NCBI RefSeq assembly: GCF_051020985.1
Contig: NC_134999.1
Span: 25,205,160-25,269,159 of the forward strand
Source of the DNA: Nomia melanderi
Lineage: Eukaryota > Arthropoda > Insecta > Hymenoptera > Halictidae
DNA length: 64,000 nucleotides
Direction: 5' to 3'
Below the pieces are notes generated by a model. The model searched no databases. It saw only the letters and a list, made by a program, of their open reading frames with translations, and was not told where the DNA came from. Positions 10,500 through 23,321 of the stretch are shown piece by piece; within the stretch, counting starts at the first letter, position 1; the number at the start of each line of letters is the position of its first letter. The position numbers were made by a program, and so were the translations under genes.

Positions 10500-11926
10500 T
10501 AATCATGGACAATTATGGCATATTGAGACGTACCGTCGCCAATGGAGTGGAAAAGATGGTGGCCGTACGTCAAAGAAATGTGTTTTAATATTCTGTACGG
10601 AACACTTAATTTAAACATATACAAGTAGCTTTAATTTTATTTAAATTTGCTACCTTTTCAAACTGTTTATATCACATTTAATGATAATCATCAGATGCTG
10701 ACTAAATTAGAACTTCTGAAATTATTTGTGATTCTTTCAACAAATCAAAATCACTTCTCCACAATGATGAAAACGTGAAAAATCTACTCATAGTTAGCTG
10801 GGACGACATTTTAAATGAGAAACATGAAAAGGAATACTAAACAATTTCAATGAACAGCAGAATAAACATATTAAACAAATTAATCATGTGTTTCAAACTA
10901 TATCGATTCAAACGCACAAATATGAACAAGTCAAAATAAGAGTTCACAACGGAATTATGACGTATATGGTTCCAAGTTTTTCTTGTCAGTATTATTCTAC
11001 GATGGAAGGCAAGAGAGAAATATAATACAGCATACTTATTGATATCCATTAAAAAATAAATTTATTATATTACACATTCCGTGTCAATTTCGTTTATTTC
11101 ATTGAATTTTTTAAATTACTTTTCAATACGCATTAATTTGTATGCAGTCAATATTTTCGTCCAAAAATAATAATCGATGACGTTCTGAAACGGAACCTGC
11201 AACGATCTCAATTAATAATTTCATGTAAACAGATAAAATAAATATCGCGAATCTAAAAAACACTGTATTGAATAAAAAACAAGTCTGTTGTTATTTCATA
11301 TTTTTCATTCAATTTTTTCATGAAACAGTCATGAACCTACATTTACGTGATAGATTACTTTTATTTTTATTACTTCATTTTACTTCTAAAATATTTTCTC
11401 ACTGTTTAATCCTTATTAGATCGCTAAGCATTTTTATTTTCTACATTTTCTGTTTTGCATAATTTACAGTGTCGAAACTCTATGTATTTACTTTCCAATT
11501 ACACTACGATTTGTTAGAGAACTGAGAAACCAACTGCAGTATTTATCTAAATGGTTGACTAGAAATACTTGGAACATTCTTCATTTTAACGTCCGTGTAA
11601 CAGAGAAGACCTTTCTAACCAATCTTACTGAAAGAAAGGCCCGCGTCTAAAGAGGGCTTACCGCAGACGTTGTTTCACGTTTTCGTAAAAAATGGCTGCC
11701 AGTTTGGCCACGTTATCAGTTATAGGACATCCTACGCAAGCAGCAAGCGGAAGGGTCCTTCGGTGAGATAAAAGACTTTGAGCTAAGATGTCTTCGGGAT
11801 GCCTTGGAGGAACAGTGGAAAGGGAAGCAGGAAGAAACACAGAAATTAAGAGTGATCAAGGCTGAAACACGACGATAAGGTGGTGTGGGAAGGGAAAGTG
11901 AGATAGAGAAAGGAAGGAAGGGTATC
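10500..11926. other. Noncoding stretch, A+T-rich then mixed
   Basis: No supported gene. From about 11640 to 11930 the G+C content rises and becomes purine-rich on the plus strand. Short frames at 10837-11049, 11268-11462 and 11658-11840 are featureless. Confidence 0.4.
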
Positions 11927-13034
11927 TAATCCCTTCAACCCGTCATTGGTACAACGTACCATTAAATCGATGTTCTGAAGGTGTTAATTGCTGCCATTCT
12001 AATGATGTAAAAATACATTTAAGTAAAATTATTCATTGTTTAATTAATCATTCAAGAATAATAAAAATGAACAAAATTAATCGAGCTACTAGCGATGGTA
12101 TGTAGCCAAATTTTTATACTGTTTGTCAACCTATATGTCTCGAATAAAAATAATACTCTAATAATATTTTAATATCTTATACAATAATTTTCTTATTTGA
12201 CTCTTTAACAGTTTTGTGCTGGAAAGACATGCCACCTACATCGAGATACTTCTATTTTAAAATTGCCAACCACGTCCTATACATGTCTTCTTGCATTATA
12301 TGTACTAGATTGTTTTCAAATGTATCAGTCAATAAAAAATACTTACTGAACAAAATTAGTGTATATATTTGTGTAAAATAGGTAAAAACAAAGTTTTCTC
12401 GCGAGTCTACCGAGCTTCTAAATCAGTTGCCAGCGCAAGGAGTTTATCCTTGCCATACTACGCCTGGGTCTGTTCGAACTATAATTTTGAACGGACGACC
12501 ATTACTTGTTTTATAATATTTGCAATGTTCGATTTTTCAGTTAACATAATATAATAATAAAGCAATAAAAAAAATCAATGACATAAGAAAATATAAGTTT
12601 CTAATGAAATATGGATTAAACTACCGATTCTATTAAATATAAATATTACCCAAATCAATAATAGATAGAACTATGTCTTTTTATTATGTATTTTAAGTTG
12701 CGTCAACCCCATTGGATCATTGGCAACTAGTTTAAATTATGCAGATGATTATCGATGTATATGATTGAATTATGTATTTCTTAGCTGTGGATGGCTGATT
12801 AAATTAAGTGTACTATTTCCATTTCGATTAGAAATTTCAAAATATTAGATCATGAGTGAACTGTTCGGGTTTATTTCAATGTTTTATGTGTGATTACATT
12901 ACCCAATACATGATATCGAATATTGTATTTCCTGTGCAGAGGATTCAGTGTGAAATCGTAGAAGAAATTTCGTTTTGACATGTCGGTACCGTGTGAGGAC
13001 GAACGGGGAAAGCTCTTCGGGTTGAAGGGGTTAA
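11927..13034. mobile_element. Possible 1.1-kb TTAA-type element
   Basis: The left end reads TAATCCCTTCAACCCG and the inverse of the right end reads TTAACCCCTTCAACCCG, followed outward by TTAA (13031-13034). About 14 of 16 bases agree. The interior is A+T-rich with no transposase. It could be a deleted piggyBac-like element, or two unrelated end-like sequences in chance opposition. Confidence 0.4.
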
Positions 13035-13403
13035 GAATAAGGGTTAGATAAAAGGGAAGGTTGAAACCATTTCATTTACCTGGACCGGTAATTCGGGCAG
13101 GCGTCGTAGCATATTGCACTAAACGTCGCTGTCGGGACGGAGAAAGACAGATACGGTCTATAAAGCTTGAATTAAAGCGCTTGCGTAATTGCGGCCGGTC
13201 CTCGTAATTATTACTGTGAACGTCGTGAAGTTAAAACTTTCTTGCTGTTCCTGGACCTGTTTCTAAGTGAATGTTTGATCATCCCTAAGGGCTGCCGCGA
13301 TACGACAGTAATCGAGCGATCCTGAGACGAATATTAGTAATTATTTACAACAGTGTCTTCTCGCCGATTTGGATGACCTTGAAATATGTTGTGCCGGATT
13401 TGA
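13035..13403. other. Island of higher G+C, no gene assigned
   Basis: About 13080-13330 is richer in G+C and CpG than its surroundings (for example GTCGCTGTCGGGACGG and GCGGCCGGTCC). No exon with recognisable product or convincing splice pair is visible. A possible regulatory or conserved intronic element. Confidence 0.25.
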
Positions 13404-13883
13404 TTCTAAACTACTTTTTCCTATACATGCTACTGATTTACAAAAAGAGTAAACCTCGGATGACCTTGATCTTGACAAATATTCTTAATGTCATTGTTCT
13501 GTACACCCAAGACTTTAAACTTTTTGATAATGAGTATTGGGTCAAAAGTTCTGAAGCATTAAAGTTACGAATTGCTCTAACATTTTCGTCTTCATTTTCA
13601 TTTAATAAGATTATGTTCCTTATAACATGTGTGCTTGAACTTCACTCAGATAATAGAAATTGGTATTAGTATTTGCTTCATAACTTTTAAACGAACACTC
13701 ACTGTCAAAAAGTTTAAAGTCCTGGCTGTATAGAGCAATAACCTTAACAATACATGTCAATTTCAATGTTATTCGAGGGTTACTCTTTTTGTAAGTACAA
13801 TAATACCCCATTCCCGGACATATTTTTCCGGATATCTGGAAACCTAAGGCCAAGCGGCGGTAACGTATATAGGAAAAAGTTGT
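13404..13883. repeat. Foldback (inverted) repeat, arms of about 160-200 bp
   Basis: The left arm, about 13404-13565 (with TACTTTTTCCTATA, TTTACAAAAAGAGTAAACC and AGACTTTAAACTTTTTG), is inverted in the right arm, about 13665-13883 (CAAAAAGTTTAAAGTCC, GGGTTACTCTTTTTGTAA and TATAGGAAAAAGT), with about 100 bp between. Identity is moderate, with many substitutions and small indels, so it is old. The two short open frames here lie on opposite strands, one per arm, and are by-products of the symmetry. Confidence 0.8.
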
Positions 13884-14566
13884 GAACAATCATCCGAATA
13901 TTTTAAGACGAAATGAATGGGTGTCTAGAAGAACGGTTTATAATATATTTCATAAATTTTAGAGTACGACGGAAGAACAAATTACTGTTCACTGTAGTGA
14001 GCGGACAGATGTCCCCTGCAATATATATTCTTCTCCTAAATTGAAAAATAGAAATTAGAATTCAATAATTAAATACGTATAATGTATATAATATTTAACT
14101 TTCGAATAATTAAAACCTCCAAATATTAATAAACAATGTTACTTATTGCATTTTATGATTTTTCCTACACGAGAACTTCATACATATATGTACAAAATTG
14201 AAAAAAAACTGTTTATTCTGTATAAATTAAGCTTCCAATCAGGAATTAAATGCAATAGAAGCTTAATATTCATATAATTACATATTAAAAAGTAATAAAT
14301 TACTTTTTATAAATATAGAAGCGAAACAACTTCTTTTCGCCTATTTAATAATAGCCAATACATTTGTGGTGCAAGGTCGGTAAATCATTAGGTTTTGGTA
14401 TGTCGACTGAAATTAGAATTTTAGGCCGTTTTTCTGTATGGTTGTCATCAATTCTCATGCCTGATTTTTTACATTTAGAGTATTAGTCAGACTGTAAATC
14501 TTTATGCAAATTCAAATTTTTAAGAACATATTTGTGCCGTTAATTTTGAAAATGATCTAAGTCATA
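13884..14566. other. A+T-rich noncoding stretch
   Basis: Nothing supportable apart from the TA target base pair of the mariner at 14565-14566. Confidence 0.4.
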
Positions 14567-15712
14567 CATTGTGTCAAAAAAATACCAAGACATGTTAAAT
14601 AAAACGTACAAATTTTCAATTATTGTCAAAATTTATTTTATTACCTTTAAAATAGGCCCCTTCCGAGCCCATGCACTTATATCAGCGCAAAATCCAATCG
14701 CCAAAACATTTCTTATGTGTTTTATGGTATTTCCTTTAGTAAATTTTGTTTTACGACCTTTACCGACTCAAAAAGGCGACTCCGAAGTGGTAATTTGAGT
14801 TTAGGAAACAGGAAAAAGTCACATGAGGCCACATCTGTCGAATACGGTGCTTGGTCGATGACAGTTGTTGAGTGTTTGGCCAAAAATTCGATTATACCGG
14901 TCGCTTTGTAAGATGACGCGTTGTCGTGATGCAAAATCCACAAATTATCTTCCTAGAATTTTGGTCGTTTCCGACGGATCTTTCCTCTCAAACGTTTCAA
15001 AACACACAGATAATACTCTTTATTGAACTTTGACTTTCTGGAAGGAATTCTGAATGGACAACGTCACGACAGACGAAGAGAACAGTCAATATTATCTTTA
15101 CTTTTGACTGCGATTGACGCGGTTTTTCGGTTTGGATTCATTTGATAGCGTCATTCTGACAACTGGCGGCTCGTTTGCATGTCATATTCGTAGATTCATG
15201 TCACGTCGCCAGTTGCGATGCGTTCCATGGAAAATGCGTTCCTTTTTGGAAAAAACTGTGCTCTTTCGGAATAAAAATACCGCGAATTGATTTATAAGAT
15301 ACGTCCAAATTACGAACTCTCGTAGCTTCAAATAACAATTTTCGAACAGCATTTCTTTCACTTAGTCAATGTTTTCTGCATTGTACTTATATATTCGTGC
15401 TCTCAGTATAACTGAATCACCGAAGGACTTATTTAACATTTTCAACGAGTCGGCACAAGAAATTTCGTTGACAACATAAAATTTCAAGCAAATTCTTTGT
15501 CCGATATCTTTTTCCGGGATAAAAATCGCAGAACCCTCTTGAAGTAAACTGACAAAATCGACAGCTATAAACAAACTATTTGATAGATCGAGCTCAAACT
15601 CTGCGTCGTAATAGTTTACAGTTATATTAACTTCTAGAAAAGAAATTGTAAATACCTTTTACGAGAGCAGTTTACATACATGAGGATGTCTCGGTATTTT
15701 TTTCACACACTG
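14567..15712 (-). mobile_element. Complete but inactive mariner element
   Basis: TA borders both sides (14565-14566 and 15713-15714). The left end is CATTGTGTCAAAAAAATACC and the inverse of the right end is CAGTGTGTGAAAAAAATACC; the match extends through a following RAGACAT to about 27 bases. Length is 1146 bp, a little below the roughly 1.3 kb of intact mariners. The transposase lies on the minus strand between the ends and is broken (separate entry). Confidence 0.93.
14640..15574 (-). pseudogene. Mariner transposase pseudogene (D34D)
   Basis: Read 5' to 3' on the minus strand. An N-terminal block (15574-15362) has GQRICLKFYVVNEISCADSL and then NKSFGDSV, the first helix-turn-helix region of mariner transposases. 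The catalytic part (14943-14722) has WILHHDNA and CDFFLFPKLKLPLRS. Exactly 34 residues separate the HHD aspartate from the CD aspartate, the mariner D34D spacing. Near the C-terminus (about 14640-14710) a KCFGDWILR-like block, then a stop, then an AYFKGNKINFD-like block match the family's tail. Several stops and frame changes separate these blocks, so no active protein can be made. The enzyme family cuts and pastes its own element at TA sites. Confidence 0.92.
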
Positions 15713-16281
15713 TATTTTTAGTTTCGAGATACGTATTTAATGTATTGTGCCTGAGTAGATTAAAAAATATGTTTATAATGTGTAATAAAATATTCTAGAT
15801 AATACTTAGTCTTAAAAAATAAGAATTTATTATGACTGATTTGATTTTCAAAGTTAGCACAATTAAAAAAATAGAATTACGATGGAAGGTAGTTTTTTCT
15901 AACAAATACTATAAAAAGTACCTACTACAGTTTGTGTTTCATATATTTTTCACTATTGCAAACAATTTGTGCACTTATGTACTTTCAAACAAAACTTAGC
16001 AAAAACGTCCTTTATATAATATCCTATTCTTTTTTCACAAAATACAGCTCTGAAAAAATTGTATAAAGGCTCTTTCTTCCAGACACCCATTCAAATATCA
16101 CAGTTGGATGCGTTCACTGTCATGACTGTTTTGTACAGTAGGTACTTAACGTTAACAGCGTCGTATAGCATGTAAGTCCACACAATTCTCCTTTATAGAG
16201 AAAAATTAAATTAACGATTTTTTGTTTTACACTTTGTAGCTTTTTCGTTATTGTTGATGATAATTGTGGGGCCATGATACT
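15713..16281. other. A+T-rich noncoding stretch
   Basis: No gene, element end or island recognised. Confidence 0.4.
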
Positions 16282-16497
16282 TTAACCCCATGTCCTACGA
16301 TTTGTTTCATAACTTCCAAAGCTCGTTAGAATTACTTTGTCATTAATAATCTCCAATACCACAGAATAATACATGTTTATCTATATCGACATTTATTTTA
16401 AAGCATAACAATTCGTAGCAAAAAAATAATATTGAATTTTAACTCAAAAGAATCGGGTAACATTCTTTTAGATAGATAGTGAATGGCAAGGGGTTAA
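16282..16497. mobile_element. TTAA-flanked MITE, family B copy 1
   Basis: TTAA on both sides. It starts TTAACCCCATGTCC and ends GGCAAGGGGTTAA, so the terminal TTAACCCC is inverted. Size and ends resemble the copies at 31185-31439 and 57137-57354, but internal similarity is weaker. Noncoding. Confidence 0.65.
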
Positions 16498-17528
16498 TGT
16501 GATTTCTATCTCTTTGGTTTAAATTGGTGAAGGAGAAATTAGAATTTATTCTTCCATTGTAAATTATATTATTCCAAAAATGAAATTTAAAAAAATAAAA
16601 AGGCTCTACGTTTCGAGGAAATTAATTTAAAATATTCGCTTTAACAGTCAACCTTTCGATTTTGTTTAGGTTTTAAGAAACGACGACGAAAGTGTCCTGA
16701 TCATCGGTATTCAGCCATTAAAATGATTCTTTTCTTTTCCAAAGCAGTTATTTGATGTCAAACGGAAATTACTATGCAGCAAATGTTTATTCGTTTCACT
16801 AGATTACTAGTATTTGTTTATAATGATTCTTTAATACTGTATTCAATTATTTTTAATCGTGAAAGATGCATTATTTGTCTTCAATTATTTAAATACCACT
16901 AAAAATATTTAATTTAAACGAATTCGAAAAGGCATTTCTTTAGAATCTATGAACAACGCTCATAATAACATTACAATTTTTACCTGGTCGGAATAATAGC
17001 CCCTGTTCTCTTCAGAGCAATTAAAATGCTTCGTATTACGAACTGCTTCGTTAAAGGGAATTAAGAAAACGCGGTCCGCTGCAATTCATTAATGTGTCCC
17101 GCCGGCCCACCATTTAACCAGTCGGAAACGATCGTGAGATTTTTACGCGATTTAGCTGGCACTAAATACTTCATTGTACGTTGCTGCGGCCACTTTGTAT
17201 CGTGATTAATGAACGATCGTTCGTATGATCGGTGGATTATTAAACGATCGATAGTGCGGCTATTTATTGGTACTCGTGTTGAACGTACCAAGAACCAGTA
17301 CATCGGGAAATGTATACCCATAAAAGTATATCGCAATACCGTGTATGTTGTTGGTTGCAGATATCAAACCATTCGATATCTTAAACGTCATGAAATCAAT
17401 ATGTTAAACAGACATATAAATACATATTAATAAATATATATTTATATAGCGCGAATATGATGCACGGCCAATAGAAATCAGCTATGCATAAGACTGATAA
17501 TTATATGTATAATGATATGCTTATAAAA
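16498..17528. other. A+T-rich stretch with a G+C-richer island
   Basis: At about 17040-17300 the sequence is G+C-richer and contains AACGATCGTT (17213) and AAACGATCGATAG, short palindromic GATC/CGATCG motifs. Minus- and plus-strand frames overlap there; neither has a recognisable domain. It could be a conserved intronic element. Confidence 0.3.
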
Positions 17529-18060
17529 GTGTACAGGCTGTCCAATTTAAATTTCCCCAGGCAAACGTTTCGAAAACTATGGAAATATGTTTCCAATGAA
17601 AGCTATAGGATTTGAAGAAGGAAAGATCATGCTTACGTTCGTTTCACCTCCCGATGACCTTGAAACTCCTGCAAAACAGAACTTCAAATGTTTTAATTGC
17701 GAATCTGTATTTTCAATTGTGGGCTTTTGCCAACTGAAATAGAAACATTTTGAAAACATAAGAAATTTTCAAATGAAAAATTCATACTTCTTATCACCAT
17801 TTGTGCGAACAATAAATAATATGTCAATAACGTTCAGACATCGGACAGACTTTAAATAAAAAATACAGATCACCATTCAAATATTTAACGTTGATTTCGC
17901 CGAAGCTTCCAAGGTCAACGGAAAATCGAACAGACACGAAAACGATGAAATTCATGCTCCTTGAAATTCTACGGAATTCGTTTGAAACGATTTCCTCCGT
18001 GTCCGGTGTTTTCCGAGAGATTTGTCTGAACGGATTGAAATCGAACATCCCGCGTGTATG
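17529..18060. repeat. Fragment of a dispersed repeat starting TACAGGCTGTCCAATTTAAA
   Basis: The start (TACAGGCTGTCCAATTTAAA, 17532) looks like the common insect transposon end of TACAGGGTGTCCCA type. The GATGACCTTGAAA motif inside (about 17652) also occurs at about 13372, before the foldback repeat. I found no matching inverse end nearby, so this is probably truncated. Confidence 0.45.
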
Positions 18061-18264
18061 CGTTTAGTAATATGCTATATCGTTCGTACGAAACATACCA
18101 ACATCAATCAACAGACATTACACGTGTAATAAGTACTTAACGTAGATGTGGAAAGCATATAGTGTTACAGGCAATGTCCGAGTATTACAGGCACTTTCAG
18201 AAAAACCCAATGAGCCAGCAGCTTGCATAGACGAAACCAAAATCAGAATAGATAAGTAGCGAGG
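18061..18264. other. Short spacer, nothing identified
   Basis: No element ends, repeats or exon signals seen. Confidence 0.3.
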
Positions 18265-18341
18265 ACAGATAGATAGATAGAGAGAAAGATAGAGGGAGAA
18301 AGAGAGAGAAAGAGAGAGCGAGAGAGAGCGAGAGAGAGCGA

Positions 18342-18385
<44 letters not shown>

Positions 18386-18425
18386 TAAGAGAGAAAAGAG
18401 AAGAGAGAAGAGAAGAGAAAGAATG
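18265..18425. repeat. GATA/GA-rich microsatellite, about 160 bp
   Basis: Begins as AGATAGATAGATAG, becomes AGAGAGAGCG repeated, then a pure AG run of about 28-36 bases (18346-18382), and ends with AAGAGAAGAGAGAAG. The long serine-leucine-rich open frame on the minus strand (18243-18515) is only a translation of this tract. Confidence 0.95.
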
Positions 18426-18864
18426 AAAGAAGGCTCGCGTAGAAGAAAAAAAGAGCCAGATCCAGTAGAGGAAATAGAAGCTGCGCAAAACAGACGCAGA
18501 GAGAACGAGAAACATCGTTTAATTATATAGGCGAGATAGAAGAAAGCCTGTAAACATTAAAGAAAAACAGAAGAGAGTACGGCGCAAAAATACAGAAACG
18601 TACGAACAATACCGGGCGGTTTCCGTTACGTGGCAATCATTACGCAACAGCAGACCGAGACCAGAAACTAAACAGACGACAGGAAAGAAGAGAAAAGCTC
18701 GTCCAGATACACAAAAATCCATCAGACCATGATCAGACAGGTTCGATTATAAGGTAATCGTGAAACGTTCGTGTTCGATACAGCATGAAAAAACAATAAC
18801 GAGACTTGGTGTCCTTATTTCAATGCTAAGTGAGCGTGTCACGTATTCATCAGAGCAACACTAA
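18426..18864. other. Spacer, purine-biased
   Basis: No gene recognised. Purine bias continues to about 18700. Confidence 0.35.
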
Positions 18865-18941
18865 CGATAATAATTAATAATAATAATAATAATCATTAAC
18901 TAATAATAACAATAATAATAATAAAAATAATAATAATAATA
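18865..18941. repeat. AAT trinucleotide microsatellite
   Basis: Two interrupted runs of (AAT)n separated by ATTAACTAAT-like interruptions, total about 77 bases. Confidence 0.95.
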
Positions 18942-20270
18942 GAATAGACACAATGTAACCAATAAGTAGTATTACAGCACGACATCATGCATGTGAGCAG
19001 AAGATCCTCAGAGCTATTGACAGTATGCGATGCGAGCACTTAGCTTTCAAAATTAATAAAAGAGAAACGATCCTTTCCTACGCCGAACGTCACCGCGACT
19101 CTGATGGAATGCGAAGTGTGCATACATACATCGTTTATGAATGGTTAACGTTTCGTTTCCCGCGCGTTGCCACGGTTACATAGGCGAGCAATCAGCGAAT
19201 TATGGAGTATCAATGAACTTGAGACAAGGTCTTGCAAAAGTTCTTGACGATGGCAGCACACGTATGAAATGGACATATCAATCAGCGATCCATTATTGTT
19301 TTTTTTAATGAAATGACAATGTAATATAAGCAAAAATATGTGTTTCTGATTTTTTGTTATGGTATGATGTAATATGGAGAGCAAGAATGAATACTATAGA
19401 GATGACTCTTCTTATTATAAATACTTATTATAAATATTTAATAAAAGAAAGAACTGTTTTAAAAGGAAATAAAAAATAAAGAATACAACTTTTTAACAAT
19501 ACTATGAATATATTGATTCAATTAGTAGTGTAAATATTCTTCTTTGAGAAATAATTGATTCTTGAGATTATTAATTGTCGAAGAATAAAAAGTGCAACAC
19601 TTGTGTGCAGTTATGATCAATAAGAAATTGTCATTTGTGTTTCTTAAGAATTGCCACCCCAATGTATATTTAACGTGAATTTGACATCTGTTGACTTTTG
19701 TATTAAAGCCATCATTTAATTTCATACTGAATATTGCTTAACGTAACTCATCAATTACGTAACCATCATCGTTTATTATGATTGTTAAAAAGAGTAAATA
19801 GGCGACACGGAATTCAGGTAATTGAACATCGTATAAGTTTGTACTCATTGATACCTTTTCAGTTGTTAGACAATTAATCATTTTTTCCATTTATTCGACT
19901 TTTGTAGTTCTATAAATTCAGCATATTGCTATTTTATAACAAAACTATTCGTTATTTGAGCCGACTTATATTCTACTGTTAATTTTGCCACTAAATTGAC
20001 AATTTCAAATAAACATTAATGTTTCCTTACACCCAGTAGCGTTTAAGAAACCGAAATTACGATAACGCCTACTGCAGCCTCACAAAATTTATTTGTTTAT
20101 GTACCACAACCCCGAATAATTCGAATATTATCTTCTGATTCCCGTCATAAAGACGAACAACTGATCGTTCAAAGGGGAATTTCATTAAAACACATGAATT
20201 AGCAATTCTGAGGGGAACGTTTTAGCGTGTACCACATAATAACGTAATTATAGACAACGAAAACGAGAAG
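18942..20270. other. Noncoding stretch
   Basis: No gene recognised. A slightly G+C-richer patch lies at about 19070-19260, the rest is A+T-rich. Confidence 0.35.
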
Positions 20271-20720
20271 TGAATCTTGCATCGATTATTTCTAGGCAGC
20301 TGGTCGCTAAAGATTCAAACCGACAGCTCCTTTTTCCCAAGTGAAACATCGTCGTCTTTCTTCCCTCATTATAGAACCTGGGAAATGGGGCAAGTGCGAC
20401 GGAGTACAGCGAAAAATTCAATCTTTTTTTCGCCTTTCCTCAAAGCTGCAACGTTACCCTGACCTATTTTGCCACCGACGCTTCGCCCCGAGCTTGTATT
20501 TAACATCGAATTCATTTTTATTCGATGCCTCCTCCGCTTCTAGCCGGTTCCCCCCGTAACGACAGCCTGTCGCAGGACGAATTTCGTCGGTCCGATATAA
20601 TTTTAATAAAACATCCGGCGACGTCGTTCCGTCGAGGATGCTTCTGCACGCTATTGTGAAGGGAATTCAACGTTACCTTCCGTTAGTCCGTGCAAACGGA
20701 AATGAGCAAAACGAATGAGA
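20271..20720. other. G+C-richer island, no gene assigned
   Basis: Contains CpG-rich blocks (for example CCACCGACGCTTCGCCCCG at about 20471 and CGGCGACGTCGTTCCGTCG at about 20617). Two overlapping short plus-strand frames (20277-20559) have no recognisable features. A candidate for a conserved noncoding element or untranslated exon. Confidence 0.3.
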
Positions 20721-23321
20721 GAATTCAGTATCGAAAGATGACCAGGCCTGGTACAAACGTGTTCAAAATTTGATTTGTTTTCGAATTATAAAAGTTCAGT
20801 TGACTTATCTATTAAAATAAGTTCCAAATGATTGATTTGTTTATTGTAATGTGTACTCGTTACTCGAATTAGTAATTGTTAGTTTCATTAATTTCTTCAG
20901 AGCGGCATTTTTCGTTAGAATAGACAAAGATGATTCTAGTTTTTGTTTGACTGCAATTTATTTTGTTCAAATTGATAAAAATTAAACAATACGAAGACGG
21001 ACGAAGACAGTTGTGAAAATTGTATGAAAATAAAGCAAATGTCCGTTCGATGGACTTTAATGTTAAACTAAAATCAAATGCTCACGTGTGTGCTAATAAT
21101 CTTGAAGATTAAGCAGATTTAAAAACTTTAAAGGAGATTATAACTGAAGAGTATTATGATTCACGTGTCTGACAGACTTTGTATTTGTATAAAAATGTTA
21201 TTTTATATTCTGAAAGATTGCTTGTACAATGACCGGTTGACGTAAAATGTTACGAATATTATTTTTGGAGAGTTATTGAGGCTAGTGGCAATATTTTCAG
21301 TACAGTTTAAAATACATTGGAACATTTCATCGACTGTTTAAAAAAACAACGACGTATCGGGTTTTATTTTTTGCAAAATTGGTCAGAAACAGTAGGATTT
21401 TAAAAGCTTCTGAATTGAGAATGTAAAATTTTGAAAAATATTTTCAACCATGAGTACAGAATTTGAAAGAAAGTACTTTTGGTTTTTTATCATTTTGAAT
21501 TTTCGTCAATGGATTGATCCTATGTTCACGAAAAAACGGATTAAACAATTATAAGTTAGATCTATTTACCAAATTAAAAAGAAACTGACTTCGCCAAGTT
21601 CTATTGTTTCTTTCGACTATTCCTTCATTTATTTCATTTATACAGACCAAAAATGTTTTCAGCGTATATTTAAAATACAAGATATACATGTTTCACATTT
21701 TATTTATTTTTGAAATCAAAATATCTATTTGATTATTGAACGATTCCTTTTATCACTGATCATTAAATAATTAATGCGTACAATGCCCGTTAAATGTAAA
21801 TTAAACTACGTAAACAAACAAATTTTACTGTTTATTTCCATAAGTAGTGACAGAAAGAAAAACATTGGTACACCTCGTCACTGTGAAACGTTAGGAAAAA
21901 AGGCTCACTGCTGTTTTAAATCTACCGACGTGTACTGCAAACGCAATTAAATTTCATTCAGCACGCGAGCAATTAATACTAACTTCAATGTTTCTCGTAA
22001 ACGATCCAGTAATAAATTTCAGGTGGCATCGTATAATCTCCTTTACGAGTTTCTGTTATTGCGTCCGTGCTGTTCTGTTTTAGGTATACAGCAATCTTTC
22101 TCAGTTGGTGGAAAATGTACATAGGTACGCAACGTAGAAATTTTGTACTCATAAATCTGTAATTTCTATAAACCCGGATATTAAACATAATATCTAAGGA
22201 AATGGAATCAAATTCAGTGACCTAAAATTATGCAGAATAATTCTTTGAAAAGAAAAGAATACATGAGTCTAAGAAGGCATAAATAGAGTATAGGTAAGTA
22301 CGAATATGTAAGTTGTCGAATAACAGAACATTTAGCTTTTTCAAAAATCTTTTTTTCTAAACAGTTAATTTCTATTTACCCTTTACTGCAAATGAAAACA
22401 AAAATAAATGAAAGTGATAAGTAAGAATGGATATATAATTTATCGAATACCAAAATAAAGTGATGAAAAATCAATTCGTAAAGAATAATCCCTTTTGCAA
22501 TAGATAGTCTACATGTAATCTGTTACAAATAAGAACAACTATGAAATAAATATTACAAACACGAGTGCCTATATACATAATTTGTTAAACAGTGAAATAA
22601 TACTATTCAAAACTGCGTTTTTGAAAGATTTGTTTTGGTAAACAAATTGTGATAGATACTTTCAATATAATATATTTATTTGCCATTAAATATATTTTTT
22701 AAATGATTTCTATGCTCTATCCAAGAATAACAACAAAGTTTTCCTCAAGTTTAAAGGTAAGTGCTCGACAAATGTTCTCCTCGTAAGTCGAACTGAGGAA
22801 TTGCAATGCGTCGCGTACCGAGTTGCATTCGATCAGGCAATTATAGATCGTGAAAACTTGAAACTACTCACGTACACACGCTGTTGCAATGCCACCTAAC
22901 AGGTGGCAGGACGTTCTGTTACTGACTCAATTTACTAGGGTACGCATTGATCAGGATAATGAAGGAAATCACGAAGATGCGAAGCCTCATGGCACGCTCA
23001 TTGCTTTTCATTAACGCCAATTACTTCTAATGAAAAGTCAGTGAATGCTGATAGACGTTCCAGTGCCTCTTTATGTTTTGCGTCCCTGTGCGTCGCGTAA
23101 TGTGTATTTGATGGAATAATTTGATTGTCTGCGACAGAAAAAGAAATTGCGTTAAAAAGATGAACCGACGCATTCGAAAGAAAAACCGGTAATTTCGATT
23201 GAGGCTTCAAAGAAACTTTTCTATACCTGATGTGATCTTTTACTTTGATAATCTAATTGGTCAACTTCAGAATAATTCATTCAGACGGTGGTCTGTGGCT
23301 TTTCAAACGCAGCTTGCTTTT
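20721..23321. other. Long A+T-rich noncoding stretch
   Basis: No supported gene or element. A less A+T-rich segment lies at 22780-23090 without exon signals I trust. Confidence 0.4.

Noticed and set aside
11927..13034. Intact autonomous piggyBac element
   Set aside because: Ends are TTAA-like, but no DDD transposase fragment is recognisable in the 1.1-kb interior; kept only as a possible deleted element.
18243..18515. 90-codon minus-strand frame with a long Leu-Ser repeat
   Set aside because: It is the translation of the GA microsatellite.
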